A DNA stretch of 5,948 nucleotides, taken from positions 5,313 through 11,260 of the forward strand of contig DQCI01000234.1 of the NCBI GenBank assembly GCA_003545125.1, read 5' to 3'. The notes beneath the pieces are model-generated. The model did no database searches, was not told where the DNA came from, and was given only the letters and a program-made list of their open reading frames with translations. The position numbers and the translations under genes were made by a program. Numbering within the stretch: position 1 is the first letter of the stretch; every line of letters begins with the position of its first letter. The DNA is from Paracoccaceae bacterium (GTDB taxonomy: Bacteria; Pseudomonadota; Alphaproteobacteria; Rhodobacterales; Rhodobacteraceae). This document shows positions 5,886 through 5,948 of the stretch, in pieces.

Positions 5886-5948
5886 GATCGGCCCAGGATC
5901 GGCCCAGGATCGTCCCAGGACCGGGCTCGGATTGGGCTCGGACCGGGC
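5886..5948. repeat. 11-bp tandem repeat array reaching the window edge
   Basis: Five full units and one partial unit follow in exact 11-bp register: GATCGGCCCAG (5886), GATCGGCCCAG (5897), GATCGTCCCAG (5908), GACCGGGCTCG (5919), GATTGGGCTCG (5930) and GACCGGGC (5941, cut by the window end). The first three and the last three units form two sub-types. The array lies upstream of the minus-strand fusion gene, in its leader or promoter region, unless that gene starts outside the window. Because 11 is not a multiple of 3, copy-number change would shift any frame running through it. Confidence 0.85.

Noticed and set aside
1..5948. CRISPR arrays, tRNA or rRNA genes, insertion sequences, prophage genes
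   Set aside because: No direct repeats with spacers, no tRNA- or rRNA-like sequence and no transposase or integrase motif were found. The only tandem repeat is the 11-bp array at the right edge, which has no spacers.

Overview
The window looks like chromosomal DNA from a GC-rich alphaproteobacterium, most likely of the Rhodobacteraceae (Roseobacter/Rhodobacter) type. The reasons are the strong G/C bias at third codon positions, the long antisense shadow ORFs this produces, and the gene families present. The genus cannot be fixed from the sequence alone.

Layout from left to right. (1) Positions 1-134 are non-coding: a long nested inverted repeat (2-68), then a stem-loop (90-119) that reads as an intrinsic terminator for the minus-strand gene beside it. 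(2) A small secreted two-EF-hand protein lies on the minus strand (135-386). (3) A 360-bp divergent intergenic region (387-746) contains two imperfect inverted repeats and no convincing gene. (4) A plus-strand gene cluster, probably one operon, covers 747-4055: a membrane-anchored FMN/3Fe-4S protein of the glutamate synthase family, msrP (Tat-exported molybdopterin methionine sulfoxide reductase, YedY), a 66-residue protein with 11 cysteines carrying the GDCCVxC signature, and msrQ (heme-b membrane subunit, YedZ). (5) On the minus strand, running toward that cluster and ending 6 bp from it, is a 595-residue fusion of an FkbM-type methyltransferase and a GT61/DUF563-type glycosyltransferase (4062-5849). 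(6) At the right edge is an 11-bp tandem repeat (5886-5948).

How the genes fit together. MsrP reduces methionine sulfoxide in periplasmic proteins. It receives electrons across the inner membrane from the heme protein MsrQ, which is reduced from the cytoplasmic side. The unusual point is that msrP and msrQ are not adjacent: a Cys-rich gene of unknown function sits between them, and its stop codon overlaps the msrQ start (TGATG). A cytoplasm-facing, membrane-anchored FMN/Fe-S protein is encoded just upstream in the same direction. I infer a possible extended periplasmic repair module in which these two proteins help with electron delivery or with metal/thiol handling. This is a hypothesis from gene order and has not been shown. 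The FkbM-GT61 gene suggests cell-surface glycan modification and is probably unrelated to the msr cluster.
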